A stretch of DNA of 64,000 nt from Halorhodospira halochloris (GTDB lineage: Bacteria; Pseudomonadota; Gammaproteobacteria; Nitrococcales; Halorhodospiraceae), in the NCBI RefSeq assembly GCF_002356555.2, contig NZ_AP017372.2:2024501-2088500 (forward strand), written 5' to 3'. Each line of letters begins with the position of its first letter. Position 1 is the first letter of the stretch. Shown here piece by piece: positions 38,506-48,000 of the stretch. The notes under the pieces were generated by a model. It was not told the origin of the DNA, did no database searches, and saw nothing but the letters and a program-made list of their open reading frames with translations. The translations under genes and the position numbers were made by a program.

Positions 38506-38643
38506 GGGTGTCTCTAAAAACTCCCTCAGGTTGTTATCGCCCCGGTGTGGAGGCCTTAGTGCTAGGGGTCGCGCCATGCAGCCTTCAGGGATGAATTCAC
38601 GGCTCCCTCCACACCGGGGCGATAACAAGTTTTATGGGTTCCC
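38506..38643 (+). repeat. Palindromic repeat element, copy F (core in + orientation)
   Basis: About 138 bp between tssM and tssA. The left arm GGGTGTCTCTAAAAACTCCC with TTGTTATCGCCCCGGTGTGG meets the right arm CCACACCGGGGCGATAACAA, which is perfectly complementary over 20 bases. The right arm then lacks about ten bases (the CTCCCTCAGG equivalent) before AGTTTTATGGGTTCCCC. The core is more diverged (CTAGGGGTCGCGCCATGC). No convincing target duplication. Confidence 0.82.
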
Positions 38644-38680
38644 CGTTAGAGCTTCTCAAAACCTCATCTGAAACGTCTAC

Positions 38681-41600
38681 CTAAAATGTCACCCGATTAG
38701 GGAGGTTGAAATCCGACCAATCCTGCCAAGCAAGAATCGGGGAGCTGCGTTCTGCACGAATATGCAGGGCAAGCGGCTGGTGCTGCTTATCGGCACCCTT
38801 GTGCAAATCCCATTCGGCAATAAACTCTGCCGAATTTTCCTGATGCATCTGGTCGGCACCCTGCAGCAATCGCAACAGAGCCCAATCACCAGATGCACGC
38901 AGCTGAGTTGATCCTCCAGTTACACCTGATGTCGCTGCCACACGGGCACCGGAGCTACTACTCCCCGACCATGTAAATGAGTGCCAACGTTCAGACTCAT
39001 TGCGATAACGCAGCCCGTAGCCATTAACATTCATGCGCATGTCAACCAAGTCGGGATTTGGTTGTGCAGCCACATGAAAGCTGAGGTTTATATGATTTGC
39101 ATCGCCGAAAAGGGACTGAGTGATCTGCTCGCTTTTGTTAATCACAGCCAGGAAGGCTGGCTGCACACCTAGCCCACTACCTTGCCAAACTTTCTCTTGC
39201 CAACGACCACCACGACGTACTAAAAAGGGAGTCAACCGCTCCTCAACGAATAGCCAAAAAATCCCGTCACTCCCGCGAAAAAAGTTTTCAAAGTCTCCAA
39301 CAGCAGCATCTCTACCTGCGCCGCTTAAGGGGAAACGTCCAGCAAGTGAAGCACGATAAAAATTGAGGACATCTTCTTGCCAGAGCGAATTAATATAGCC
39401 ACGAGAAGCAAGGAGTATCTGTTCCCAGCTACTTTGTAAGGGCGCCTTCAAGAGTGGCTGTAACGCAACCCGCAACTCATGCGACAAATCCATCAACGCC
39501 CTGTCAACAGCGAGAAAAGCAGCTTGCAAGGCAATAGATTTGTCTGTACCTCCTAGGACGTCGGCAGCATATTCCTTGCTCGCGCGCCCTTGATTGGAAG
39601 AAAAAGCCAGATTTTCCGTCTCTGCCTGTAAAGCCACCAAGGTTTTTGAATATCCCAACAGCAACCTCGGTAAACCGACTTTAGCATCATCAACCCGCAG
39701 CAACTCTAGCAACTCCGCGCCACGTCTATCCCTTTGTAGCCGACCAACACTACTAAGACCAACCGTTTCCGTGGCCATCTGGATCATGTCATTACCATCA
39801 TGGTGCGACATATGATCGTATATAGCGGCAAATAATGCCGCCAGCACACCATCAGAACCTGCAAGGCGATCCAACCGGCGAGTGGAATCATGCAGTGAGT
39901 CAAAGCCGGCGGGCCTCAGTGAAGAGATAAAATTCAACCAGCTAGAAACAAAATCCTCTATATATTGCCTCTCAATCTCATCAATAAGATCTTGCTTAAT
40001 AAGACCAGCACTAGAAGCATTAGCATCCAGGCTTGCCACAACCCAATCGGACTGATTCTCCACGCTTAGCAGGCGCTCTACGTGCTCGAGAACAAATCCT
40101 TCCCATGCATCTCCGCTGAATGCCCCGCTAACTACCCCTCCGTCTATAGGTGCTCGCAAGAGATCTCTATCACGGCCACTTAGCAGATCATTTAATGATA
40201 GATCCTGAAGGTTGCTCTTCGCCTTAGCTAACACGCGCTCATAAATAACACGTGCATCCGCTTTGAAGGCTAAATCCTGGCGAAACTTCTCAACCAAATC
40301 GTGATCAAGATTGGAATATGGCCCAGACATATCAAGAATCAGTTCCAAGCTATGAGTGACTGCTTTTGCTTGCGAGCCACTTATATCTCGGTGCTGATTG
40401 CGCAACCAAATCTTAGCCAAAACCCGCCCTGCCTTTTCAGGATCAAGGCGATCTGGGTCGGTGGTTAGCATCCGATAAACTGCTAATGCTTCGTAATAAT
40501 CTGGACGCAGTATTTCCCTATCGATACTGTTCAAATCACTCCAACTGCGATGGTAACTCAAAAGCTCTAGAGTTAGGCCAGCTCGCGCCTCTTCAAGCAC
40601 TGCCTCACGGACCAACTTGCTCATCAGAGGCTCAAGCTTCTTGAGTTGCAGACGGGAGGTATTGATGCTCATGGCCCTACTCAAGGCGGACACATTTGAA
40701 CGCTCGCGCAGCACCAACCAATTATCATGCAAACCCTCAAGCGCTTGGAATCGCTCCTGGTTCGAACTAGAGGGATGATTTAGAGCCGCATGGGCTGTAG
40801 CTATTTGAGCGCCGGTCCGCTCAGCTAGATCGACTTCAAACTTAGCAGATTCGGCGAATCCAGCTATGGAGATGATTAACAAAACCAACGCCCCGACAGT
40901 GAAAATGCATTTTGATCCATACTGAAGAATTTGCCTGTGCGCTTCAGGAACAACTCGCTCCGCAAGAGGCAATACTCTCTCATTGAGAAACCCTTTGATA
41001 AAGTATGATTGTGAGCAACCGTTACTAAAGCGACTTAAAGCCTGGGAGGTTACCTTTGAGCTAGTAAGGTACATGCCTTCAAGACACGGAGGCTTGCGAT
41101 AGTAGCCATTCCCTGTCAAAAGCCCCACGAATTTACCCAACTTATGCCCAAATCTGCTCAATTGCTCTGGAAACTCAAAGGCAAGCACCCTGCCACTCAA
41201 ATCCTGGTGTTTGGCGACTTTTTTTATTCGCAGCGAAGCAATTCGATCTAAAAGTTCCTGTAACTGCTTATTAAAATTCTCTGTGCCCCCCGCAATCTCA
41301 ATTCCCCAAAACTGATTACGTTGCTCGGCATTCAAATCCGCAAAAAAATCATCAAACCCAAGTATCTGATCAGCCTGAGTAAAAACCAAAAATACCGGCA
41401 CACGTAACCGGATCTCGCGGCGTAAATCATCGAGCCGCTCCCTGATCAGCATTGCTTTGCGGTTTAGCGCTTCTTCATTTGAACGCAACAAATCACCCAC
41501 AGAGACAACTACTAGTACGCCATTAAGGGGTTTACGTGGGCGCCACTGCTTTAGCTGCTGCAGTAAAGTAGCCCACTCCCCGCGACTATCCTCGCCATCA

Positions 41601-42145
41601 ATCAAGCGACCGCTTGTATCTATGAAAGCCGCACTTTCAGATAACCACCAGTCACACCAAGAAGCCGATTCAGTGTCACGCTCAATAGTCGTCCGCGGCT
41701 CACCATGCGGAAAGTTAAGCCCAGAGTTGCGCAGAAATTGACTCTTACCCGAAGAGGTTTCACCAATAACCAGATACCAAGGTAGTTTATCTAGGCCCTT
41801 CTTACTCTTTTCACTATTGCCCCGTGCTCGTTGAATAGCTCGGACACCACTATTGATAGAATCCTTCATGAGTGTTAAACGGTGCTCATCGGCACCACTA
41901 GCCAGGGGGCTTAGCCGCTTGATACGCGAACGCCGACGAAAGTACATCAAAAAGACTAGAACCGTTCCGCTAAGTGGCCATAACAAGCTCACGCACCAAC
42001 TGACCAAAACACTTAAACCCAACAGGTGACTACTGATAAGCCACATTAATACAGCCAACACAAGAGACGCCCAAACAACAAGCATGGCAGGTGAATATAA
42101 TATCTTTAATAGGAACAACAGGGGCACTTTAGGATTCCTTTCCAT
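38681..42145 (-). CDS. tssM: T6SS membrane complex protein TssM (IcmF)
   Basis: Largest inner-membrane subunit of the TssJLM trans-envelope complex, 1154 residues. Two N-terminal membrane segments (about 20-37 and 43-66) and a third near residue 410-430 (FTVGALVLLIISIAG) frame a cytoplasmic NTPase-like domain with intact Walker A GETSSGKS (128-135). The rest is periplasmic, ending in the domain that contacts TssJ. Many TssM proteins have lost Walker A; this one keeps it. Confidence 0.94.
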   Translation of the reverse strand: MERNPKVPLLFLLKILYSPAMLVVWASLVLAVLMWLISSHLLGLSVLVSWCVSLLWPLSGTVLVFLMYFRRRSRIKRLSPLASGADEHRLTLMKDSINSGVRAIQRARGNSEKSKKGLDKLPWYLVIGETSSGKSQFLRNSGLNFPHGEPRTTIERDTESASWCDWWLSESAAFIDTSGRLIDGEDSRGEWATLLQQLKQWRPRKPLNGVLVVVSVGDLLRSNEEALNRKAMLIRERLDDLRREIRLRVPVFLVFTQADQILGFDDFFADLNAEQRNQFWGIEIAGGTENFNKQLQELLDRIASLRIKKVAKHQDLSGRVLAFEFPEQLSRFGHKLGKFVGLLTGNGYYRKPPCLEGMYLTSSKVTSQALSRFSNGCSQSYFIKGFLNERVLPLAERVVPEAHRQILQYGSKCIFTVGALVLLIISIAGFAESAKFEVDLAERTGAQIATAHAALNHPSSSNQERFQALEGLHDNWLVLRERSNVSALSRAMSINTSRLQLKKLEPLMSKLVREAVLEEARAGLTLELLSYHRSWSDLNSIDREILRPDYYEALAVYRMLTTDPDRLDPEKAGRVLAKIWLRNQHRDISGSQAKAVTHSLELILDMSGPYSNLDHDLVEKFRQDLAFKADARVIYERVLAKAKSNLQDLSLNDLLSGRDRDLLRAPIDGGVVSGAFSGDAWEGFVLEHVERLLSVENQSDWVVASLDANASSAGLIKQDLIDEIERQYIEDFVSSWLNFISSLRPAGFDSLHDSTRRLDRLAGSDGVLAALFAAIYDHMSHHDGNDMIQMATETVGLSSVGRLQRDRRGAELLELLRVDDAKVGLPRLLLGYSKTLVALQAETENLAFSSNQGRASKEYAADVLGGTDKSIALQAAFLAVDRALMDLSHELRVALQPLLKAPLQSSWEQILLASRGYINSLWQEDVLNFYRASLAGRFPLSGAGRDAAVGDFENFFRGSDGIFWLFVEERLTPFLVRRGGRWQEKVWQGSGLGVQPAFLAVINKSEQITQSLFGDANHINLSFHVAAQPNPDLVDMRMNVNGYGLRYRNESERWHSFTWSGSSSSGARVAATSGVTGGSTQLRASGDWALLRLLQGADQMHQENSAEFIAEWDLHKGADKQHQPLALHIRAERSSPILAWQDWSDFNLPNRVTF

Positions 42146-42183
42146 TTATTTTTAAAGAAAATGCCGGCACTACTAATTATACT

Positions 42184-43002
42184 TCAGGCAACATCCAGAT
42201 AGATCCTCGATATAGCCTTGCTCCGATTAATGTCTATATCAGCAACCTGGGTCACATTTTTCTCGGCATACCCCTGGAAGAAGAAATAAGACAAGGTTAA
42301 AGAGGTTACGGTGAATGCGACTATTACCCAATAAGGCAAACTAATAATGGCATAGCTAGAAGCTGCGGTCTGCGACGAGGTAACTGACAAATTCTCTTTA
42401 GGAGCACCTCTAATTAACTCTATTTCATTGAGCAGCTCCTTTTCCAAGATCTTGAGCTGATCATCAGCGCGCAGACTATAGGCTCCCTTAAACCCCAACC
42501 TCAGACATACATAGAATAGTTCTAGCAAATCAATATTACGCTGAGGGTCGCGCCTTAACTCATCCAGACATGCGAAGAATTTCTCTCCCGCGGTCTGCTC
42601 TGCGAAAAGCTCCAGTTGTAAAGGCCACGCCATCCAATCTTTTTTATCCTGTCTATTTGAGGCAAGAACTGCCTCATCTATATAAGCAACAAGTGCATAA
42701 CGGGCTGTATCAATAACAGCTTTCGGCCAGCCTTGCGCGATACCCCGCTGACTGAAATCATCTAGACTAGAGAGTAGCTTATCGCGCATATCGCTAAGTG
42801 GTTGGTTGCCGTAAAAGCCTACCCTAAGCATCGCTAAGCCGGAGAGAATATCGCTAGATAACCCTACAAGAGTGCTGCCTTTCGGCTCATTTTCCGCACT
42901 CTTAGCAACATCGCCGGGAGACTCATTGTGTGTGCCATTTAATAATTGCCAAAGCTGTACCGCCCATGGCAACAAACGAATAATCCATTTCGCTGTCTTC
43001 AT
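42184..43002 (-). CDS. tssL: T6SS membrane complex protein TssL (DotU family)
   Basis: Inner-membrane subunit of TssJLM, 272 residues. The cytoplasmic DotU domain contains ALVAYIDEAVLASN and WMAWPLQLELFAEQTAGEKFF, diagnostic for the family, and YVCLRLGFKGAYSL. One C-terminal membrane span at about 212-238 (SLPYWVIVAFTVTSLTLSYF) is followed by a short periplasmic tail. There is no peptidoglycan-binding extension, so anchoring to the wall would need another protein. Confidence 0.93.
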   Translation of the reverse strand: MKTAKWIIRLLPWAVQLWQLLNGTHNESPGDVAKSAENEPKGSTLVGLSSDILSGLAMLRVGFYGNQPLSDMRDKLLSSLDDFSQRGIAQGWPKAVIDTARYALVAYIDEAVLASNRQDKKDWMAWPLQLELFAEQTAGEKFFACLDELRRDPQRNIDLLELFYVCLRLGFKGAYSLRADDQLKILEKELLNEIELIRGAPKENLSVTSSQTAASSYAIISLPYWVIVAFTVTSLTLSYFFFQGYAEKNVTQVADIDINRSKAISRIYLDVA

Positions 43003-43042
43003 TTGCTTTCCCTGCTCTTGACCCTAAAGTAGCCTCTACAAG

Positions 43043-44413
43043 CTACCTATCACCCACTGCAACAATATCCAATCGTGCTGCCTGCAGTGCCAAAGGTAAA
43101 TATATCGCCAACGACCCATGCTCCCTAGCTCGTTGCCAATACTCGCCTGAGGGCTCGATAAGAAAGTACTCGTAGCCACTCTTCACCGGTAGCCTATTAG
43201 GTGGGCGCGGGGCATGGCGAACCTTAATGCCAGGCAGTGCTGAAGCGACTATTTGTTCAATCTCAAACCGAGAACCAAGCTTGATTTGGCGAGGCAGCTC
43301 GTCAATCCATGACACAGACTGTGCATCTTCCAACCGAACCGCTAGATAGATTGACTTATTGTCGAGAATCTCAATATTTAACCCCTCCACCACCAAAATT
43401 GCAGGCGATTCGGCAATCAGATCAAGGCGGCCGACTCCTCGCGGCAAGGCCCTTTCTAGCATCTGCTGGACTAGCAAATCAGCTTCTGCCATTACTTCAG
43501 TCAGCTGATTATGCTTATAAACGGGCAACTTCCGTTCCTCGCAGTCTTGATCGCTCTCCGGATCAAAGACCATCAATGCCGCGGCTAGCCTAATCAACAC
43601 TAGAAAAAGGTGCCATGGGTGGGCTTGCGGGTTAACTTGCAGGTTGCGTAGCTCTGCCATCACAGGCTGGAGGGTTTGTAATAACAATAGTCTGCCTATC
43701 TGGCTGGGCTCGAAATCGTCCACCCTCCCGGCAGCAGCCTGACTGCGGCGCAGGATATCAACTCGCGCTTGGAGACGATCGATAGTATTAGTCAACATCT
43801 TGACTAATACCGATGAAGCCGCTATCCGGCAACAGGCGGGAATAAAGTGAGCGGAGTGTATATAGCTGCTATCATCGTTCCTTACTAATTCAGCGATAGG
43901 CAAGCTCAGCCAGGTAGCCGCGGGTGGTTGACCGACAAACAATCGCAGGTTGGGACTAGCGAACATCACCTCCCTCCGCCGCTGTGGATCGTGTTCATCC
44001 CCTATCGTGGCGAACCGCGACCGCCACCCAGCTGTCATAGCCGCTTCCGAGTGCTCCGGATACCCCGGCACTTCATGTGCTCGTTCGTTATCGGGCACGC
44101 CCAGGTAGATCAGCCCACCCTTTTCGGGTAAATCTACAAGCTTTACCTCTAGCGGCCCATCAATCTGCTCATCGAACGCGATGACCCGGCCGTCGCTCAT
44201 CACAACACGACACTCTCTAAGACGCAGTACGCCATTACCAAGAGCCTCATCATCAAGTTTCAAGTGGAGTAACCCGCGCGCATGCAGTGCTCCAGCACTG
44301 ACTCGCAAATCCTGAGCACGCTGCTGGTAACGATCCCACAGCTGAAAGTGCTGTGGAGCTACTAATACCCCTTCTGCCCATAATGGCCGTTCAATCTGAA
44401 GCCAGCTTTCCAT
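43043..44413 (-). CDS. tssK: T6SS baseplate protein TssK
   Basis: Trimeric adaptor linking the baseplate to TssLM. From ATG 44413 (AAGGA upstream) it has 456 residues and starts with the family signature IERPLWAEGVLVAPQHFQLW. A longer frame to 44446 exists but lacks the family start. The first 23 bases overlap the tssJ stop, indicating coupling. Confidence 0.94.
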   Translation of the reverse strand: MESWLQIERPLWAEGVLVAPQHFQLWDRYQQRAQDLRVSAGALHARGLLHLKLDDEALGNGVLRLRECRVVMSDGRVIAFDEQIDGPLEVKLVDLPEKGGLIYLGVPDNERAHEVPGYPEHSEAAMTAGWRSRFATIGDEHDPQRRREVMFASPNLRLFVGQPPAATWLSLPIAELVRNDDSSYIHSAHFIPACCRIAASSVLVKMLTNTIDRLQARVDILRRSQAAAGRVDDFEPSQIGRLLLLQTLQPVMAELRNLQVNPQAHPWHLFLVLIRLAAALMVFDPESDQDCEERKLPVYKHNQLTEVMAEADLLVQQMLERALPRGVGRLDLIAESPAILVVEGLNIEILDNKSIYLAVRLEDAQSVSWIDELPRQIKLGSRFEIEQIVASALPGIKVRHAPRPPNRLPVKSGYEYFLIEPSGEYWQRAREHGSLAIYLPLALQAARLDIVAVGDR

Positions 44414-44930
44414 GCTTGTGTTCCTTGTCGTCATACTCGCGATCATAAAAAAATAAAGAATTATCCCTAACCATCATCTTGATACGCTTGCTGCGACGCT
44501 TACCGAATAAGCGCTGAGGGAGTTTTTCGATCTGCTGCCAATACTCAGTAACAGGATCACGAAAAAAAGCAACTAATCCCAGATAATTTGCCTGATCTGC
44601 CATCGGCAGCCGAACCTCTTTGTTTTCTTCAGGACGTAGTATTACCTCATAGCGGTCCACCAGGTTACTTGCAAGCACCGAACTATCATCATCTAGCAGA
44701 TCTACATAAGAGGCCTTGCTTAATTGCTCCTTGCCCTCAAGTTGGTATATGCGCAGCAGCAGGGACAAAGGCTCGCCTTGAGGACCGGGATTAATATCGG
44801 CTGCTGCGTCCAACTTTATATTTATATGCGGCGCACAACCACCAAGCATAAAAGTTGAAGAAATGATCGACAGGAGCAGCACAGCCCCAACTATTTTAGC
44901 CGCAACCCTAGCTCCTGATGACTCTGACAA
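44391..44930 (-). CDS. tssJ: T6SS outer-membrane lipoprotein TssJ
   Basis: Lipoprotein that anchors TssM to the outer membrane. The signal peptide is hydrophobic (VGAVLLLSIISSTFML) and ends at a lipobox LGGC followed by APHINIKLDAAADINPGPQG; the TssJ fold segments LSLLLRIYQLEGKEQ and SYVDLLDDD follow. The open frame extends to 45053, but that would bury the signal peptide about 50 residues in. TTG 44930 (lipobox Cys then at residue 32) follows AGAGGA at only three bases, and GTG 44882 is another option, so the exact start is uncertain. It is the first structural gene after the DUF4150 protein. Confidence 0.88.
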   Translation of the reverse strand: MSESSGARVAAKIVGAVLLLSIISSTFMLGGCAPHINIKLDAAADINPGPQGEPLSLLLRIYQLEGKEQLSKASYVDLLDDDSSVLASNLVDRYEVILRPEENKEVRLPMADQANYLGLVAFFRDPVTEYWQQIEKLPQRLFGKRRSKRIKMMVRDNSLFFYDREYDDKEHKHGKLASD

Positions 44931-45024
44931 TAATCCTCTGGAGCATTCATGACAGCCTTCCCGACTCCATGCACGCCATAATACAGCGAGTGCATAGCTC
45001 ACAATGGCATCTTTTAGAAGCCCC

Positions 45025-48000
45025 CTACAGCCCAAAAACCAGATCACCGTCAAGCACCTCCTCTATGCTTGCTGTAAAAACCCGATAAGATCTGATATGC
45101 CTCCACTCTATTGCCCTAACAGCGACAACCAAGTAACGCGGCGTTCCATCAGAGTGGGAAACCGGGAAACTACCGACCAAGCCATTTACGCTGATAAGCA
45201 CCATCAAGCTCATGGCATGGGTCGGCAATTCAAGATCGCAGAAACCCATAGATAGCTGCAAACCATCTCCGGAATCATTCACCGCTCGCTGATTTATTAT
45301 CTCACAGCGAGTAAGCTGCGGGGTTACATCGAATATCTCTGTAACTTTACCTTTGTTATTACGTAACAAATAACGTAACTCAACACTATCACCAGCGCGC
45401 CAATCAAATCCTGGCAGCACAATATCAACACTAATATCGCTTATTCTATTAGGACCTACCCAGGAGAATCGGCGATAATCGACTTCAACTCTTATCGGCG
45501 GAGCAAAAATGGCCTCACTAATATCTTTGTTTATTCTCCACCAACTCGACCACCGCTCCTGCCGCGACCTGCCAAATACCATCGGCCCACGCTCAGCGTA
45601 TTGTCTAACCCACAAATAGGCAGGCGCATCTGATCCCTGATCGGCATTAAGTTCGTTAAACGCCCGAGCGGTAAATGGCCCATTACGATATAACTCTCCT
45701 AGTGGTCCATCCCGCAGTGTTTCGTAAACAATATAAACCAGACTTGCAGCTATCATCAGCAAAGCTGCGTATATCCCGCCCATCCTAAAATAAACAAGCA
45801 ACGTGCCCAGAACTGTTAATGATATCGCTATCCCAATAGTGGCAGCTGCCAGAAAATCTCGATCTACCAGGGCCCTACCACCATCGAAAATGCTCAATGC
45901 TATACCCACTGCATTCGCCCCTGGGGCCATACGGCGGGCTAACCGCCGCAACATGCGCACCTGCGGATGGCTAGTTGTCCAGCGGCGGCGCTGGTACGCC
46001 TCAGCCATCTCAATAATCAGGTTCAAACTGTTGCTAGTTGCAATATAAGCGTTCAGTAGCTGACGAATACCCGCTGGGCCGTTTACCTCTGCTAATGCAC
46101 TACGCAGGTTGATTATCTCTAAGACACCAAGAAACCCCCTGACAGCCTGGCCTGCCGGACCCTGAGTGAATCTTTCTGCCACATCGGCTAATCTTGTGGG
46201 CGCCTCACGACGCACCACCAACTCTGTTATGAGCTGGCCCGGAGCTATCCGTTGCCCTGGGGCAAAATCCGGATTACCTAGCACCCACAGCCTGGAATGG
46301 CCACGGTCTCTTGATACCATGCCGCTATATGCCTCATCGTGACTAGCTAACACCTCTAAGCGCTGATCAGCAAAGGCCAACTCTGAAGCACCGCTACCCC
46401 TCTTGCGAACCTGAGCCAGCCAACTCTGGACCATATCAATGCGCTGTTCGCCGAGCATCGCCGGCTCCAGCAGGCGCTTTTGCTGCTCAAGCGGGCCAAT
46501 CAACTCGCTGCCAGGCAGGTCGAGGCGCTCGTAAAGACTAGCCATGGGGGTAAGCATTTCATGCTCATAACTAACTGGTGCCGCGAAGGTCTTGGCTAAA
46601 TTCCAGAGCAGCTTTAGCCCGTCTACAGGACCTATAGCTCGGCGCTGTTCGGCCAGGCTTACTAGCCCTTCAATCTCGCGCAGGCTTGGAGGTGCCTGAT
46701 TTAACTGTTGCTCCAAAGAGGTACGACTATAAGGCACCCCCTTACCGCGGCACGTCTTGCTAAGGCCAACAGGCCCGCTTAGAAGTCTGCCGCCCACCCG
46801 GATAAAATTATCTAATTCCCTTTCGCTGCAGAGCTGCTCTTGTTGCGGGTGAACCAGCAAGGCGTGCAATAAAGTTCTAGCGAGACGCAGATCTTCGCTA
46901 TCGGCCTGGATCTGCTCATCACTAAGAAGATGGGAATCAGCTGCCGCTGCCGGCTCGGCCAAATCGTTGCAGTGCTCAGTTAAGGTTGCTATTCCAGCAA
47001 ATGTGCGGCGGGGAGTATTATTGAGATAGTCCGCTAGAGCACTGACATAACGCTCTTCTGCAAGCAACTCTAGGCGTCGGCGCCGGCAAATTGCGATACG
47101 CTGGCGCAACTCGGCCCGCTCTTCTACAGCCAGAAGTTTTTCGAGAAGTTGACGGTCGGGTGGAACCTCACCGAAACCAACTTCTTTCTCAATAAAACCC
47201 AGCCTATATATTGTAGCCGCTGCCTGATGCAGTTCTGCGGCCCGAGAGCTCCCAGATTCTTCATCTGCATCCTCTTGATCGACCTCATAGTCTTCATCCG
47301 GCACATCTGCATAAGCCGCCATAATCAGTTCCTGAGGCGCGCGACCTGTCTGCAGGGAAGCAACTAAGGCAGCCAAATCGCAGCAAAGGAGCTCTTGCTC
47401 ACGAGCCAAACAGCGCGCTTGACCGAGTGGATCATCAAGATATATCACTGGCAGCAAAGATTCTGCGTAAGGCAGCAGATCCTCTCGCACCGGACCAAAC
47501 TCGCCCGGGAGCGGCTCGGCATTAACAAACTCATCACAGCCACCAATATTTCTGCTGCCAGACAAGTCATTAGCGGTAAAAGCTGGATAGCTTGACAGAT
47601 CAATATCTAGCAGACGCTGCTCATCGACTGCCTGGCTCGCCTCAGCATCACTAGCCGAAGCTTGGCTATGTACCGTCAAACGCGGATCATCGTGGTGTAA
47701 CCCACCATGTGCCTGCACCCGCGCCCAAGGCCATTGCACGGGAGAATAAACCGCGCTTAACTTGACCGGACTGCCGGCAACATAATACGGAATAACAACA
47801 ACCGCTCGACCCTGACCTGTAGCGCGGCGCTCATCGCCATGCTCATAAGCCAAGTTAACCTCGCGGCTCATCCCATGCTCATCAAGCCAAAATTCACGCC
47901 ATAAATACCTTTGCCCATCGTGCTCCCAAAACAGATAGATCCACCCCCCGAATCCACAACCGGCCATCTGCCGCTCATCAGGTGAGCGCGAGTAGAGCCG

